Shown one piece after another: positions 17,137-24,995 of a stretch of DNA of 64,000 bases; position 1 is the first letter of the stretch; the number at the start of each line of letters is the position of its first letter. The stretch is from NCBI GenBank assembly GCA_015071005.1, contig SVIG01000001.1:124001-188000 (forward strand), given 5' to 3'. The notes below the pieces were generated by a model. That model did no database searches, had not been told where the DNA came from, and saw only the letters and a program-made list of their open reading frames with translations. Position numbers and translations under genes: made by a program. Source of the DNA: Clostridiales bacterium. GTDB taxonomy: Bacteria; Bacillota; Clostridia; Christensenellales; Borkfalkiaceae.

Positions 17137-20100
17137 ATGAGAAACAATCACAAACGTAGCAAGAGTAAATTTCTTGCATTTTGCTTATCGGTAATGATGG
17201 TTTCGTCCGCAGCAGCCTTCGCTTCTTGCTCGAAGAAAACTACGGTCGACAATTCTTCCGATTCCACGACGGATACGGAAACGGAATCCACGTTGAGCGA
17301 TCCCAACTTGCTCATTAAAAACGGCGGTTTTGAAACGTTCAACACGAACAAAGGCTTGAACGCAATCGGTACGTCCGTTAGCGGCTGGACCCTCACGAAA
17401 AACACTTCGTCCTCCGGTACGGCAGACACGTCGCAGGCGGCAAGCGGTATCATCAACTTGGAAGAAAAAGCTTGGGATAAACTCACGGGCGAAAATCCCG
17501 AATATAACGTAGAAACGCTCACCGTTGAAGAAGCGGAAGCGGCGTGGGATAAGCTCACCGTTAAACAAAAGCTCGCTTTCTACGATAAATGGAAAAAGGA
17601 TAATCCCGACGGCACGATTTCGAAAGATCTTTCTTTCTATGAAGCGTTCAATATCGAAAGCAAGGATATCCCCAAGGTAGACGCGTTCCAAACGCACCAC
17701 ACGGATGCTGAAAAGGCGGCTATTGCGGAAGAAACCGGCAAAGATTTCGACGATTACAACGTCTTGATGCTCCACAACCAAAACCCGAAAGAAGCGGATT
17801 CTAACGAAGAAAAATGGAAAGGTACGGCATATAAGTTTACTTCTTCCTCTACCGTTACGATTCCTGCAGGCGCTTCCGCGCAGTTCTCCGTTTGGGTACG
17901 CACGGAAGATTTAAGAGCTCCTTTCGATCAAAACGTTGGTCAACCGGCAGTTGGCGTCGGCGCGTATATTAGCGTGACCAACTCGGTCGGCGGCAGAACG
18001 TTGGATCGTTACGAGGTTAAGAACATCAACACCGAGCTCATGGATCAGGCAAGCCTTGTCAACGAATGGGCAAAATACACCTTCTATATCAAGGGTTCGT
18101 CCTACACGCAAACGACCTTCTCGGTGGTGCTTGGTCTTGGTCAAGGCGGCGGCTCGGACAACTTTGAATATGTAAACGGTTACGCATTCTTCGACGATAT
18201 TCAATGCGAAATCATTGAAAACGACGTTTTGGAAGCTGGTCTTTCGGCAGCGGGCATCGTTAGAAACGATACGAATCCCGAACAAGACGAAATAGCTCGT
18301 TTCACGGATACGAAAGAAGGCAAAAAGACGGTTGACGCATACCAAGAAGCAAGTAGAAACACGTTCGCAATCGACTATTTCGGCGGCTTCGATGCGGCAG
18401 ACGACGTATTTGACAACGCTTCCTTTGGTACGACGAAGAGTGAAATCAACGGCGTAGAATACGATTCCCTCGCTTCCGATAAGGGCGGCAACCCTTATAT
18501 GAACCTTAATAACGGCGGTTTCAGCAATGAAGGCGACGTGACGAAAGTATTCGATAACTTCAACGCAATCAAAACGGAAGCAGGCTACGGCGATAACGTA
18601 GACGCGGACGGTAACCCTGTCAACACAAACAATAGCGACCTTTGGGAAATCTATGAAGAACATTTCCTTGATACGAAGTTTGGTGAAAACGATCCCGTAT
18701 TGATGCTTTTGAGCACGAACGGCGTTGCTTACACGGCAGAAAGCGGGTACAGCTTCCAATTCTCGAAAGACGTTCAATATATGGCGATTTCCGTATTCGT
18801 TAAGACGTCGAATATGTACGGTTTCACGGGCGCGGGCATCACGCTTACCGATAGCGCGAACACGGACAACAAAGCGTCCATCTCCGCAATCGATACGACG
18901 AATATCACCCCTGTAAAGATCGGCGATAACGAAGACTATTACGAAGGTTGGCAACAATGCTTCTTCTTCGTGGAAAACACGTCTAAAGATGAAAATGCGA
19001 AATTCGATATTTCCTTCACCTTCGGCCCTACCGCAATCGACGGCACGACGGTTAGCAGCTACCATTACGGTTTTGCGGCATTCTCGCAAATTTCCTGCTA
19101 TCCCATGACGTTGCAGGAATACGACAGCGTTTCCGCTAGCACGTATGCAAAACTCTTCAACGTAACCGGTCAGCAACCCGATTTGGGCTCTGGCAACAGC
19201 GGTTTCGATACCCCTACGGCTACGAAGAATGCCATTGAAAAAGGTATTGCAGATCCTTCCACTTATAAAGGCGTGTATGCGGATAGCGCGTACATCACGA
19301 TGAGTGGTAACGACGCAACGATCAATAAGCACCTCAATGCTGGTCTTATCAACAAAAAGCATTTCACCGATACGGAAGAAGGCTACTATGCAACGGCAAC
19401 GGGCGCATGGATTGACGGCATTAAAGGCGTAGCTGGCAGCGGTGCGACGGCTGTGGAAGCTTGGAATACGGTAATCGGCGAAGAATCCACGCAACCCATT
19501 CTTATTTGGAACGGCGCGGATAAACAAGTGCTCGACGCTGATGGTAAACCCGTTCTCGACAGCAATAATAACCCCACTTACGTTTATAGCAATAAGCCTT
19601 ACGGCTATATCGGCAACACTACGACGATCGCATCGGGCAACACCGTTGTTATCTCTACCCGTGTAAAGGTGAGCGCAGACGCAGTTGCGTACGTATATCT
19701 TATGGATATGAGCGACGACAACTACAACGAAGTGCTTTCCATCGGTAGAAACTTGACCTATTGGTACGACAACGACGGCAACGTTCGTTCGGAAGATCCT
19801 TCGGAAGCGACGAGCGAAATCGTACTTCGTTTGCAAAAGAACGGTCTTTACAAAGTCAATACCAAGTGGAGCGGCTACAAGTCCCTCACCGCAGAACAAA
19901 AAGCGGATTTGGATAGCAAAGTATTTGCAAACCTTGCAAACTACGGTACGGACAGCGAAGGCAACCTTGTCGTAGCGGAAGGCGGCGCAAGCCACGCATA
20001 CAGCGATTATTGGAACAACGAAGGCGAAGACGGCATTGCGTTCTATAAGAGTGGCGAAAGCTACTATGCTGACCGCGCTTGCACGGTGGAAGTTACCCCC

Positions 20101-20880
20101 TTCACGGCGCTCAACGGGCTCAATGCTCGCTACGAAGCGATTGAAGGCAGCAACGAAAAGCAACTCTTCCAAAAGGTTGAAAATACGAACGGCGAATGGG
20201 CGACGGTAAGCTTCTATATCCGCGCTGGCAGCCAAACGAAGAGCTACCGCTTGGAAGTATGGAGCGGCGCAAGAGATGGCAGCGAAGTAAGCGCTGAAAA
20301 TTCCTACGTTCTCTTCGATGCAAACCCTGGTCTTGCTAGCTCGGCACAAACGCATTTCGATAACCTTATGACCGCTTGGGAAAAGGACGATACGCTTGAC
20401 AAGTTTGAAAATGTATTCTCCTACTACGATTCCAACACCTATCTTCGTTACAACGCAGATTTGGATGAAAACGGCGTAGGCAACGTATACGACAGCTACA
20501 AAGCAGAATCCAAGACTTCCGGCATCGCGTATATCGAAAAGGACGAAGACTTGAGATACACGACACTCGTAGACTTCTCGTACAACGATGAAAAGGTAAC
20601 GGCTTCGACGGATACGGATACGGACGATGATACGACGGAAAGCGAAGACGGCGGCGAAGAAACGAACGCTTGGCTCCTTGCAAGCTCGCTCATCCTTGCA
20701 GGCGTACTCCTGCTTGCAATCGTTAGCTTGATTATCCGTAAGGTAATCAAAAAGCGTCGTAGAAATGCGGCAGTTGTTGCAAAACCCAAGAAAGTGAAAG
20801 TAAAGAAAGCGAAAAAGGCAAAAGCTTCGAAGAAGGTAGAAACCGAAGAAATCGACGAAGATAGCCCTTATAACGACTAA
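17137..20880 (+). CDS. large surface lipoprotein with C-terminal membrane anchor
   Basis: A 1247-residue exported protein. A basic N-terminus and hydrophobic core end in a lipobox AFASC (Cys31), followed by a Ser/Thr/Asp/Glu linker, so it should be lipidated outside the membrane. From about residue 58 (LLIKNGGFE) there are several beta-rich segments resembling jelly-roll carbohydrate-binding modules, with closing motifs GYAFFDDIQCEII, YGFAAFSQISCYPM and NSYVLFD. Near the C-terminus an acidic linker (TDTDTDDDTTESEDGGEE) leads to a membrane helix (WLLASSLILAGVLLLAIVSL) and a very basic tail with a KKVKVKKAKKAKASKK run. Two anchors in one protein is unusual. No catalytic motif is recognised. AAGGTGG four bases before the ATG supports the start; a strong terminator follows. 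Confidence 0.8.
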   Translation: MRNNHKRSKSKFLAFCLSVMMVSSAAAFASCSKKTTVDNSSDSTTDTETESTLSDPNLLIKNGGFETFNTNKGLNAIGTSVSGWTLTKNTSSSGTADTSQAASGIINLEEKAWDKLTGENPEYNVETLTVEEAEAAWDKLTVKQKLAFYDKWKKDNPDGTISKDLSFYEAFNIESKDIPKVDAFQTHHTDAEKAAIAEETGKDFDDYNVLMLHNQNPKEADSNEEKWKGTAYKFTSSSTVTIPAGASAQFSVWVRTEDLRAPFDQNVGQPAVGVGAYISVTNSVGGRTLDRYEVKNINTELMDQASLVNEWAKYTFYIKGSSYTQTTFSVVLGLGQGGGSDNFEYVNGYAFFDDIQCEIIENDVLEAGLSAAGIVRNDTNPEQDEIARFTDTKEGKKTVDAYQEASRNTFAIDYFGGFDAADDVFDNASFGTTKSEINGVEYDSLASDKGGNPYMNLNNGGFSNEGDVTKVFDNFNAIKTEAGYGDNVDADGNPVNTNNSDLWEIYEEHFLDTKFGENDPVLMLLSTNGVAYTAESGYSFQFSKDVQYMAISVFVKTSNMYGFTGAGITLTDSANTDNKASISAIDTTNITPVKIGDNEDYYEGWQQCFFFVENTSKDENAKFDISFTFGPTAIDGTTVSSYHYGFAAFSQISCYPMTLQEYDSVSASTYAKLFNVTGQQPDLGSGNSGFDTPTATKNAIEKGIADPSTYKGVYADSAYITMSGNDATINKHLNAGLINKKHFTDTEEGYYATATGAWIDGIKGVAGSGATAVEAWNTVIGEESTQPILIWNGADKQVLDADGKPVLDSNNNPTYVYSNKPYGYIGNTTTIASGNTVVISTRVKVSADAVAYVYLMDMSDDNYNEVLSIGRNLTYWYDNDGNVRSEDPSEATSEIVLRLQKNGLYKVNTKWSGYKSLTAEQKADLDSKVFANLANYGTDSEGNLVVAEGGASHAYSDYWNNEGEDGIAFYKSGESYYADRACTVEVTPFTALNGLNARYEAIEGSNEKQLFQKVENTNGEWATVSFYIRAGSQTKSYRLEVWSGARDGSEVSAENSYVLFDANPGLASSAQTHFDNLMTAWEKDDTLDKFENVFSYYDSNTYLRYNADLDENGVGNVYDSYKAESKTSGIAYIEKDEDLRYTTLVDFSYNDEKVTASTDTDTDDDTTESEDGGEETNAWLLASSLILAGVLLLAIVSLIIRKVIKKRRRNAAVVAKPKKVKVKKAKKAKASKKVETEEIDEDSPYND

Positions 20881-20905
20881 TCTTTCGCAAAACTAAAACA
20901 AAGAA

Positions 20906-20932
20906 ACCGCCACGGCAGTTTGCCGTGGCGGT
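20906..20932. terminator. bidirectional terminator between convergent genes
   Basis: ACCGCCACGGCA/TGCCGTGGCGGT hairpin with a short loop, T-run on the plus side (CTTTTATT) and TTTCTTTG on the minus side. It serves the lipoprotein gene and the convergent methylase gene. Confidence 0.9.
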
Positions 20933-20970
20933 CTTTTATTATTTATTATATTGTAGACTAAAAACGTTTT

Positions 20971-22278
20971 TTACGTTGCCCTTATCCCTTTGGGTAAATG
21001 GTTTTTCACTACGCCGTTTACCGCTTTCCCTAATCCAAGCGGTAACCCGTTGATACATACGACGCACCAACCGTTTTTCACGCTCTCGTCTTCAAACGTT
21101 TCCCCACGCAAATATTTTTGTAAACGAGTATCCGTTTCCGAGAAATCCACAAGGTTTTTGCATTCTTCCTTTTTAACGCAAGTTGCCAAGGAATGGCAGG
21201 GCTCGAAACGCCCGTTTTTCACTTCCCCAAGCCTTACGCCAACGCGTAATACCTGCAAGCCCTTCCAATCGAAAACGCCGTTTGGCAGCTCGTATAAAAC
21301 GCCGTTGTTTTCGTATAATCTTCTTGCAAATTTTTCATGGAAAAACGTCTTTTCAAATTCTCGATAAGCTTTTTCTCCGCTCGAAGTGACGCTTGCCTTA
21401 GCTTCCTTGATGCGAGAATCCCATTCCGCCGTCTTTCCTACCTTTTCAAAAAGCGCAACGAAATGCCCTTCCCCTTTGACTTTATGGGGATAGAGTTTTT
21501 CTTGCTTCAAAAGGCGCATTTCGGGGTGCTTTTGCAAATAATCGCATACCTGCCCCTCGTCTTCGGCTGTTGCAAAGGTACAAGTGGAGTACACGAGCCG
21601 ACCGCCATCTTTGAGCATTTGCGTAGCCGATTCTAAAATTTCCGCCTGCCGCTTTGCACAAAGCGCAACGTTTTCTTCGCTCCATTCGGATAAGGCCTCT
21701 TCCGCATTTTTGCGGAACATACCTTCTCCAGAGCAGGGCGCGTCTACGAGAATTTTATCAAAATAACCTTGGAATTTTTTTGCTAAATCGGCGGGGTATT
21801 CGTTGGTGACCACCGCGTTTTTAATCCCCATTCGCTCTACGTTTTGCGAGAGAATTTTCGCGCGAGAAGAAATGGGCTCGTTGAGTACGATCACTCCTTC
21901 CCCTTGCATTTTACAAGCGAGCTGCGTACCCTTCCCACCAGGCGCGGAGCAAAGATCAAGTACTTTTTCCCCGCTTTGTACGTCCAAAAGCGGCGCGGCG
22001 GACATCGCCGACGGCTCTTGCGAATAGAACGCGCCTGCGAAATGGTAAGGCGACGCCCCCACCTTTTCCGCATGCGTGTAAAAGCCGTTTTCTTCCCAAG
22101 CAATCGGCTCGTCCAAGAAGGGCAAAAAGCCTTTCAACGCGGACACGCCCCCCTTCAACGGATTCAAACGCACCCCTTTATACGGCGAATTCTCATAGCA
22201 CGCGAAAAAAGCTTCCCACTCGTTTTCGGGAAGCTGCTTTTTCATATTTTCAATAAATTTTTCAGGTAATTGCGCCAT
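20971..22278 (-). CDS. RsmF/NOL1-NOP2-Sun family rRNA (cytosine-5) methyltransferase
   Basis: A 435-residue SAM-dependent methylase expected to make m5C in 16S rRNA. The Rossmann core has VLDLCSAPGGKGTQLA (SAM site) near 104-119, a catalytic PCSGEGMF and the second cysteine in STCTF. The C-terminal 140 residues form the RsmF-type PUA-like extension ending GLPLGLGKAVNGVVKNHLPKG. I choose MAQLPEKF at 22278 as start; the ATG at 22296 would overlap the preceding gene's stop. It follows the exonuclease gene by 14 bases and is likely co-transcribed with it. Its exact target cytosine cannot be told; RsmF and the Gram-positive RsmF-like YebU group share this layout. Confidence 0.92.
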   Translation of the reverse strand: MAQLPEKFIENMKKQLPENEWEAFFACYENSPYKGVRLNPLKGGVSALKGFLPFLDEPIAWEENGFYTHAEKVGASPYHFAGAFYSQEPSAMSAAPLLDVQSGEKVLDLCSAPGGKGTQLACKMQGEGVIVLNEPISSRAKILSQNVERMGIKNAVVTNEYPADLAKKFQGYFDKILVDAPCSGEGMFRKNAEEALSEWSEENVALCAKRQAEILESATQMLKDGGRLVYSTCTFATAEDEGQVCDYLQKHPEMRLLKQEKLYPHKVKGEGHFVALFEKVGKTAEWDSRIKEAKASVTSSGEKAYREFEKTFFHEKFARRLYENNGVLYELPNGVFDWKGLQVLRVGVRLGEVKNGRFEPCHSLATCVKKEECKNLVDFSETDTRLQKYLRGETFEDESVKNGWCVVCINGLPLGLGKAVNGVVKNHLPKGIRAT

Positions 22279-22292
22279 AATCGTCACCGTAA

Positions 22293-23246
22293 TCAATCTA
22301 AATAGGTTTCAAATTCCTCGGGGGTAAAAATGCGTGCTTTTTTCGCTTGTGCTGATTTTAAGCGCGCGCCGTTTTCCGTTTCAAAACAAACGTACACGTC
22401 GCACGTTTCCGCGTGCGTTGTGAAAAACGCGCCCTGGGAAAAAGCCTTGCTCAAAAGTTTTTTTGCAAGCGGAAGCTGTAATTCCAAGGGATGGGAAAAA
22501 CAAACGACTTTGCTTTTTAATTTACCCTCTTTTGCGCGCTTGCGTTTTTCTCTATCGGCAAAAACGTGAAATTCCGCTTTGATTTTTTCCCGTTCTTCAC
22601 GGCGTTTTTCCTGTTCTTTCCTATGCTTTGCTTGCGCACGCGAACGTATCGGCTCGATTTCGTAATTGGAAATTTTGCCAAGCTGTATTTCGTATTTTTC
22701 AAGCAACTGAACGAGCGTACAATTTTCCGCTTTGCACATCGCTTCGGCGACCTTCATCGTCGCGTACGCGTCATCTACCGCGCGATGAGCGGTAAATTCC
22801 ACACCAAGCTCCTGCGCGATTGCGCCAAGCCCGAATTGACGTGAAAACTCCTTCACCGCGTTCATATATAAGAACTGCGTATCCGCAAAGGAAAACTCAA
22901 ACGAAGGCAAGGAAAAACGTTTGCTTTCCAAATTCAAATATTTCACGTCGTTGATGGTCGCGTGACCGACGACCAACGTATCTTTGTCTTGCAAAAGGGA
23001 ATAAATTTTTTCTGCTTTTTCCGTAAAAGTGGGATATTTTTTGAAATCGGAATATTCGTAAGGCAACACCAACCCTTGCGTGCCTTTTCTATCGGTAAGG
23101 TGGAATCCCCCCTGCGGATTGATCAAAATATCTTCCTTTTCCAAAATGGAAAAGTTTTCATCCGTCAGGCAGTATCCGAATGCGCAAATCTTTGCGAATT
23201 GCTTATTCACCACCGAACATTCAATATCAAAAAATAAATACTTCAT
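22293..23246 (-). CDS. DEDDh 3'-5' exonuclease with BRCT-like tail
   Basis: A 317-residue protein. Residues 1-175 are a DnaQ/epsilon-type exonuclease: FFDIECS (motif I, D-x-E), a middle block VVGHATINDVKYL (motif II) and HRAVDDAYATMKV (motif III, HxxxxD). Residues 200-245 are a highly charged helix (KHRKEQEKRREEREKIKAE), probably a coiled coil. The last 75 residues (KSKVVCFSHPLELQLPLAKKL to PEEFETYLD) look like a BRCT domain. DEDDh-BRCT fusions occur in Firmicutes and are assumed to act in DNA repair or nucleic acid turnover. The ribosome site is weak (GAG nine bases before ATG). It precedes the RsmF-like gene closely. Confidence 0.88.
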   Translation of the reverse strand: MKYLFFDIECSVVNKQFAKICAFGYCLTDENFSILEKEDILINPQGGFHLTDRKGTQGLVLPYEYSDFKKYPTFTEKAEKIYSLLQDKDTLVVGHATINDVKYLNLESKRFSLPSFEFSFADTQFLYMNAVKEFSRQFGLGAIAQELGVEFTAHRAVDDAYATMKVAEAMCKAENCTLVQLLEKYEIQLGKISNYEIEPIRSRAQAKHRKEQEKRREEREKIKAEFHVFADREKRKRAKEGKLKSKVVCFSHPLELQLPLAKKLLSKAFSQGAFFTTHAETCDVYVCFETENGARLKSAQAKKARIFTPEEFETYLD

Positions 23247-23288
23247 AGATTAAAAACTCGTTTTTTCTTTGGCTTTTTGGATTGAAAA

Positions 23289-23314
23289 TGGCGAGTGTTT
23301 TTCGCGACTCGCCA
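23289..23314 (-). terminator. hairpin between serS and the exonuclease gene
   Basis: TGGCGAGT/ACTCGCCA arms followed by TTTTC on the minus strand. It probably ends the serS transcript after passing the repeat at 23354-23470. Confidence 0.65.
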
Positions 23315-23353
23315 AAGAATAAATAAAAGAAAACTATCTGCGAATAGCCCGAC

Positions 23354-23470
23354 AAAGTGTCGCGCCGCCGTCCGCAAGTGTAAAATTAAGCAGGCTGCAA
23401 GCAAGACGAGGCGCTGTGAAGGGGCATACCGAATAGTATGTGACTGATCCACAACGAAGTGTCGCGCCGC
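23354..23470. repeat. 117-bp element with 14-bp direct ends, relative of the 53.4-kb tandem repeat
   Basis: AAGTGTCGCGCCGC occurs at both ends (23355 and 23457). The inner part, GGGGCATACCGAATAGTATG and flanks, aligns with GGGAGCGTACCGAGTAGTAC in the 78-bp units at 53341-53517. It lies directly downstream of the serS stop. Confidence 0.6.
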
Positions 23471-23476
23471 AGAATC

Positions 23477-24766
23477 TTAATTTTTAGGAAGAATGACTTT
23501 TTTGCCACCCATATACGGCTGCAACGCTTCAGGAATCACTACGCTGCCGTCCGCTTGTAAGTGGTTTTCGATGAATGCGATCAGCATACGCGGGGGGGCG
23601 ACTACCGTGTTGTTCAAAGTGTGTGCGAGCTTGGTCTTGCCGTCGTCGTCCTTATAACGAATGGAAAGACGTCTTGCTTGCGCGTCCGTAAGGTTCGAGC
23701 AAGAACCCACTTCGAAATATTTCTTTTGACGGGGACTCCAAGCTTCTACGTCGCAGCTCTTGTATTTCAAGTCCGCCAAGTCACCCGTGCAGCAGCCGAG
23801 CTGTCTTACGGGAATATCCAAGGAACGGAAAAGCTCTACCGTATAGCTCCAAAGCTTTTCGTACCAAGCGTCGCTTTCTTCGGGCTTACATACCACGATC
23901 ATCTCTTGCTTTTCGAATTGGTGAATACGGTAAATACCGCGTTCTTCAATACCGTGCGCACCCTTTTCCTTTCTGAAACAAGGCGAGTAGCTCGTGAGGG
24001 TCAAGGGAAGCTTCTTCCCATCGATGATTTGACCCATGAAACGGCCGATCATAGAGTGTTCGCTCGTACCGATCAAGTACAAGTCTTCCCCTTCGATCTT
24101 ATACATCATATTTTCCATTTCATCGAAGCTCATAACGCCCGAAACCACGTCGCCGTGGATCATGTAGGGCGGAATTACGTAGGTGAAACCCTTGTCGATC
24201 ATGAAATCGCGCGCATACGTGAGCACCGCGGAGTGTAATCTCGCGATGTCGCCCGTCAAATAATAGAAGCCTTGACCGGAAGTACGGCGCGCGGAATCTA
24301 CGTCGATACCGTCGAGATTTTCAAGAATATCGAGGTGGTAAGGCACGTCGAAGTCGGGTACTTTCGCTTCCCCGAAACGTTGCAATTCTACGTTTTCGGA
24401 ATCGTCTTTGCCGACGGGTACGTCGTCCGCTACGATATTGGGAATCGCCATCATCGCTTTTTTGAGCGCGGCTTCTACTTCTTCCCCTTCTTTTTCGATA
24501 GCGACAAGTCTATCCGCGTCCGCCTTTACTTGCGCTTTTACCGATTCCGCTTCTTCGCGTTTGCCTTCCTTCATAAGCATACCCACTTGTTTGGAAAGGG
24601 TATTTCTTGCCGCACGAAGAGCGTCCCCCTCTGCAATGAGCGCGCGACGCTTTGCGTCGAGTGCAAGCGCTTCGTCTACGAGGGGAAGCTTATGGTCTTG
24701 GAATTTTCTTTGAATGTTCGCTCTTACAAGCTCGGGATTCGTACGAATCAAATTGATATCAATCAT
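23477..24766 (-). CDS. serS: serine--tRNA ligase
   Basis: A 429-residue class II synthetase that charges tRNA-Ser (and tRNA-Sec where present). The N-terminal coiled-coil arm (about 30-105, rich in Lys, Glu and Ala) binds the tRNA variable arm. The catalytic core has TSEHSMIGRFMGQI, the motif 2 block YSPCFRKEKGAHGIEERGIYRIHQFEKQEM and the motif 3 region LNNTVVAPPRMLIAFIENH. The length is standard. AAAAGGAG before the ATG supports the start. It has its own promoter (24879..24851); the 70-base leader is too short for a T-box. Confidence 0.97.
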   Translation of the reverse strand: MIDINLIRTNPELVRANIQRKFQDHKLPLVDEALALDAKRRALIAEGDALRAARNTLSKQVGMLMKEGKREEAESVKAQVKADADRLVAIEKEGEEVEAALKKAMMAIPNIVADDVPVGKDDSENVELQRFGEAKVPDFDVPYHLDILENLDGIDVDSARRTSGQGFYYLTGDIARLHSAVLTYARDFMIDKGFTYVIPPYMIHGDVVSGVMSFDEMENMMYKIEGEDLYLIGTSEHSMIGRFMGQIIDGKKLPLTLTSYSPCFRKEKGAHGIEERGIYRIHQFEKQEMIVVCKPEESDAWYEKLWSYTVELFRSLDIPVRQLGCCTGDLADLKYKSCDVEAWSPRQKKYFEVGSCSNLTDAQARRLSIRYKDDDGKTKLAHTLNNTVVAPPRMLIAFIENHLQADGSVVIPEALQPYMGGKKVILPKN

Positions 24767-24850
24767 GATTGCTCCTTTTGAGAAGAACTTTTTTTCTCTA
24801 TGATTCAGATTTTTTGGCGTTTTCGCCGAAAATCACCTTAATTTTTCTCT

Positions 24851-24879
24851 ATTATACAACTTTTGCAACGCAAAATCAA
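24851..24879 (-). promoter_or_regulatory. serS promoter
   Basis: TTGATT (24879..24874) and TATAAT (24856..24851), 17-base spacer. Confidence 0.75.
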
Positions 24880-24929
24880 TTAAATGCCCTTATCCCATGT
24901 CAAATTCTTGTGAAATTTTCTCAAAAAAC

Positions 24930-24967
24930 TTGAATTTTGTAAAACCCTATGGTATAATTATACCATA
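24930..24967 (+). promoter_or_regulatory. P-type ATPase promoter with palindromic -10 region
   Basis: TTGAAT (24930-24935) and TATAAT (24953-24958), 17-base spacer. The -10 box is embedded in the perfect 20-bp palindrome TATGGTATAATTATACCATA (24948-24967), a likely operator. Confidence 0.75.
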
Positions 24968-24995
24968 TCCTTGATTTTTACGGAGAGAACCCGTT

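Noticed and set aside
17911..20355. 814-codon open frame antisense to the large lipoprotein gene
   Set aside because: Arg/Val/Phe/Ile-rich translation without domain logic or ribosome site; the plus-strand gene has signal peptide, anchor and terminator.
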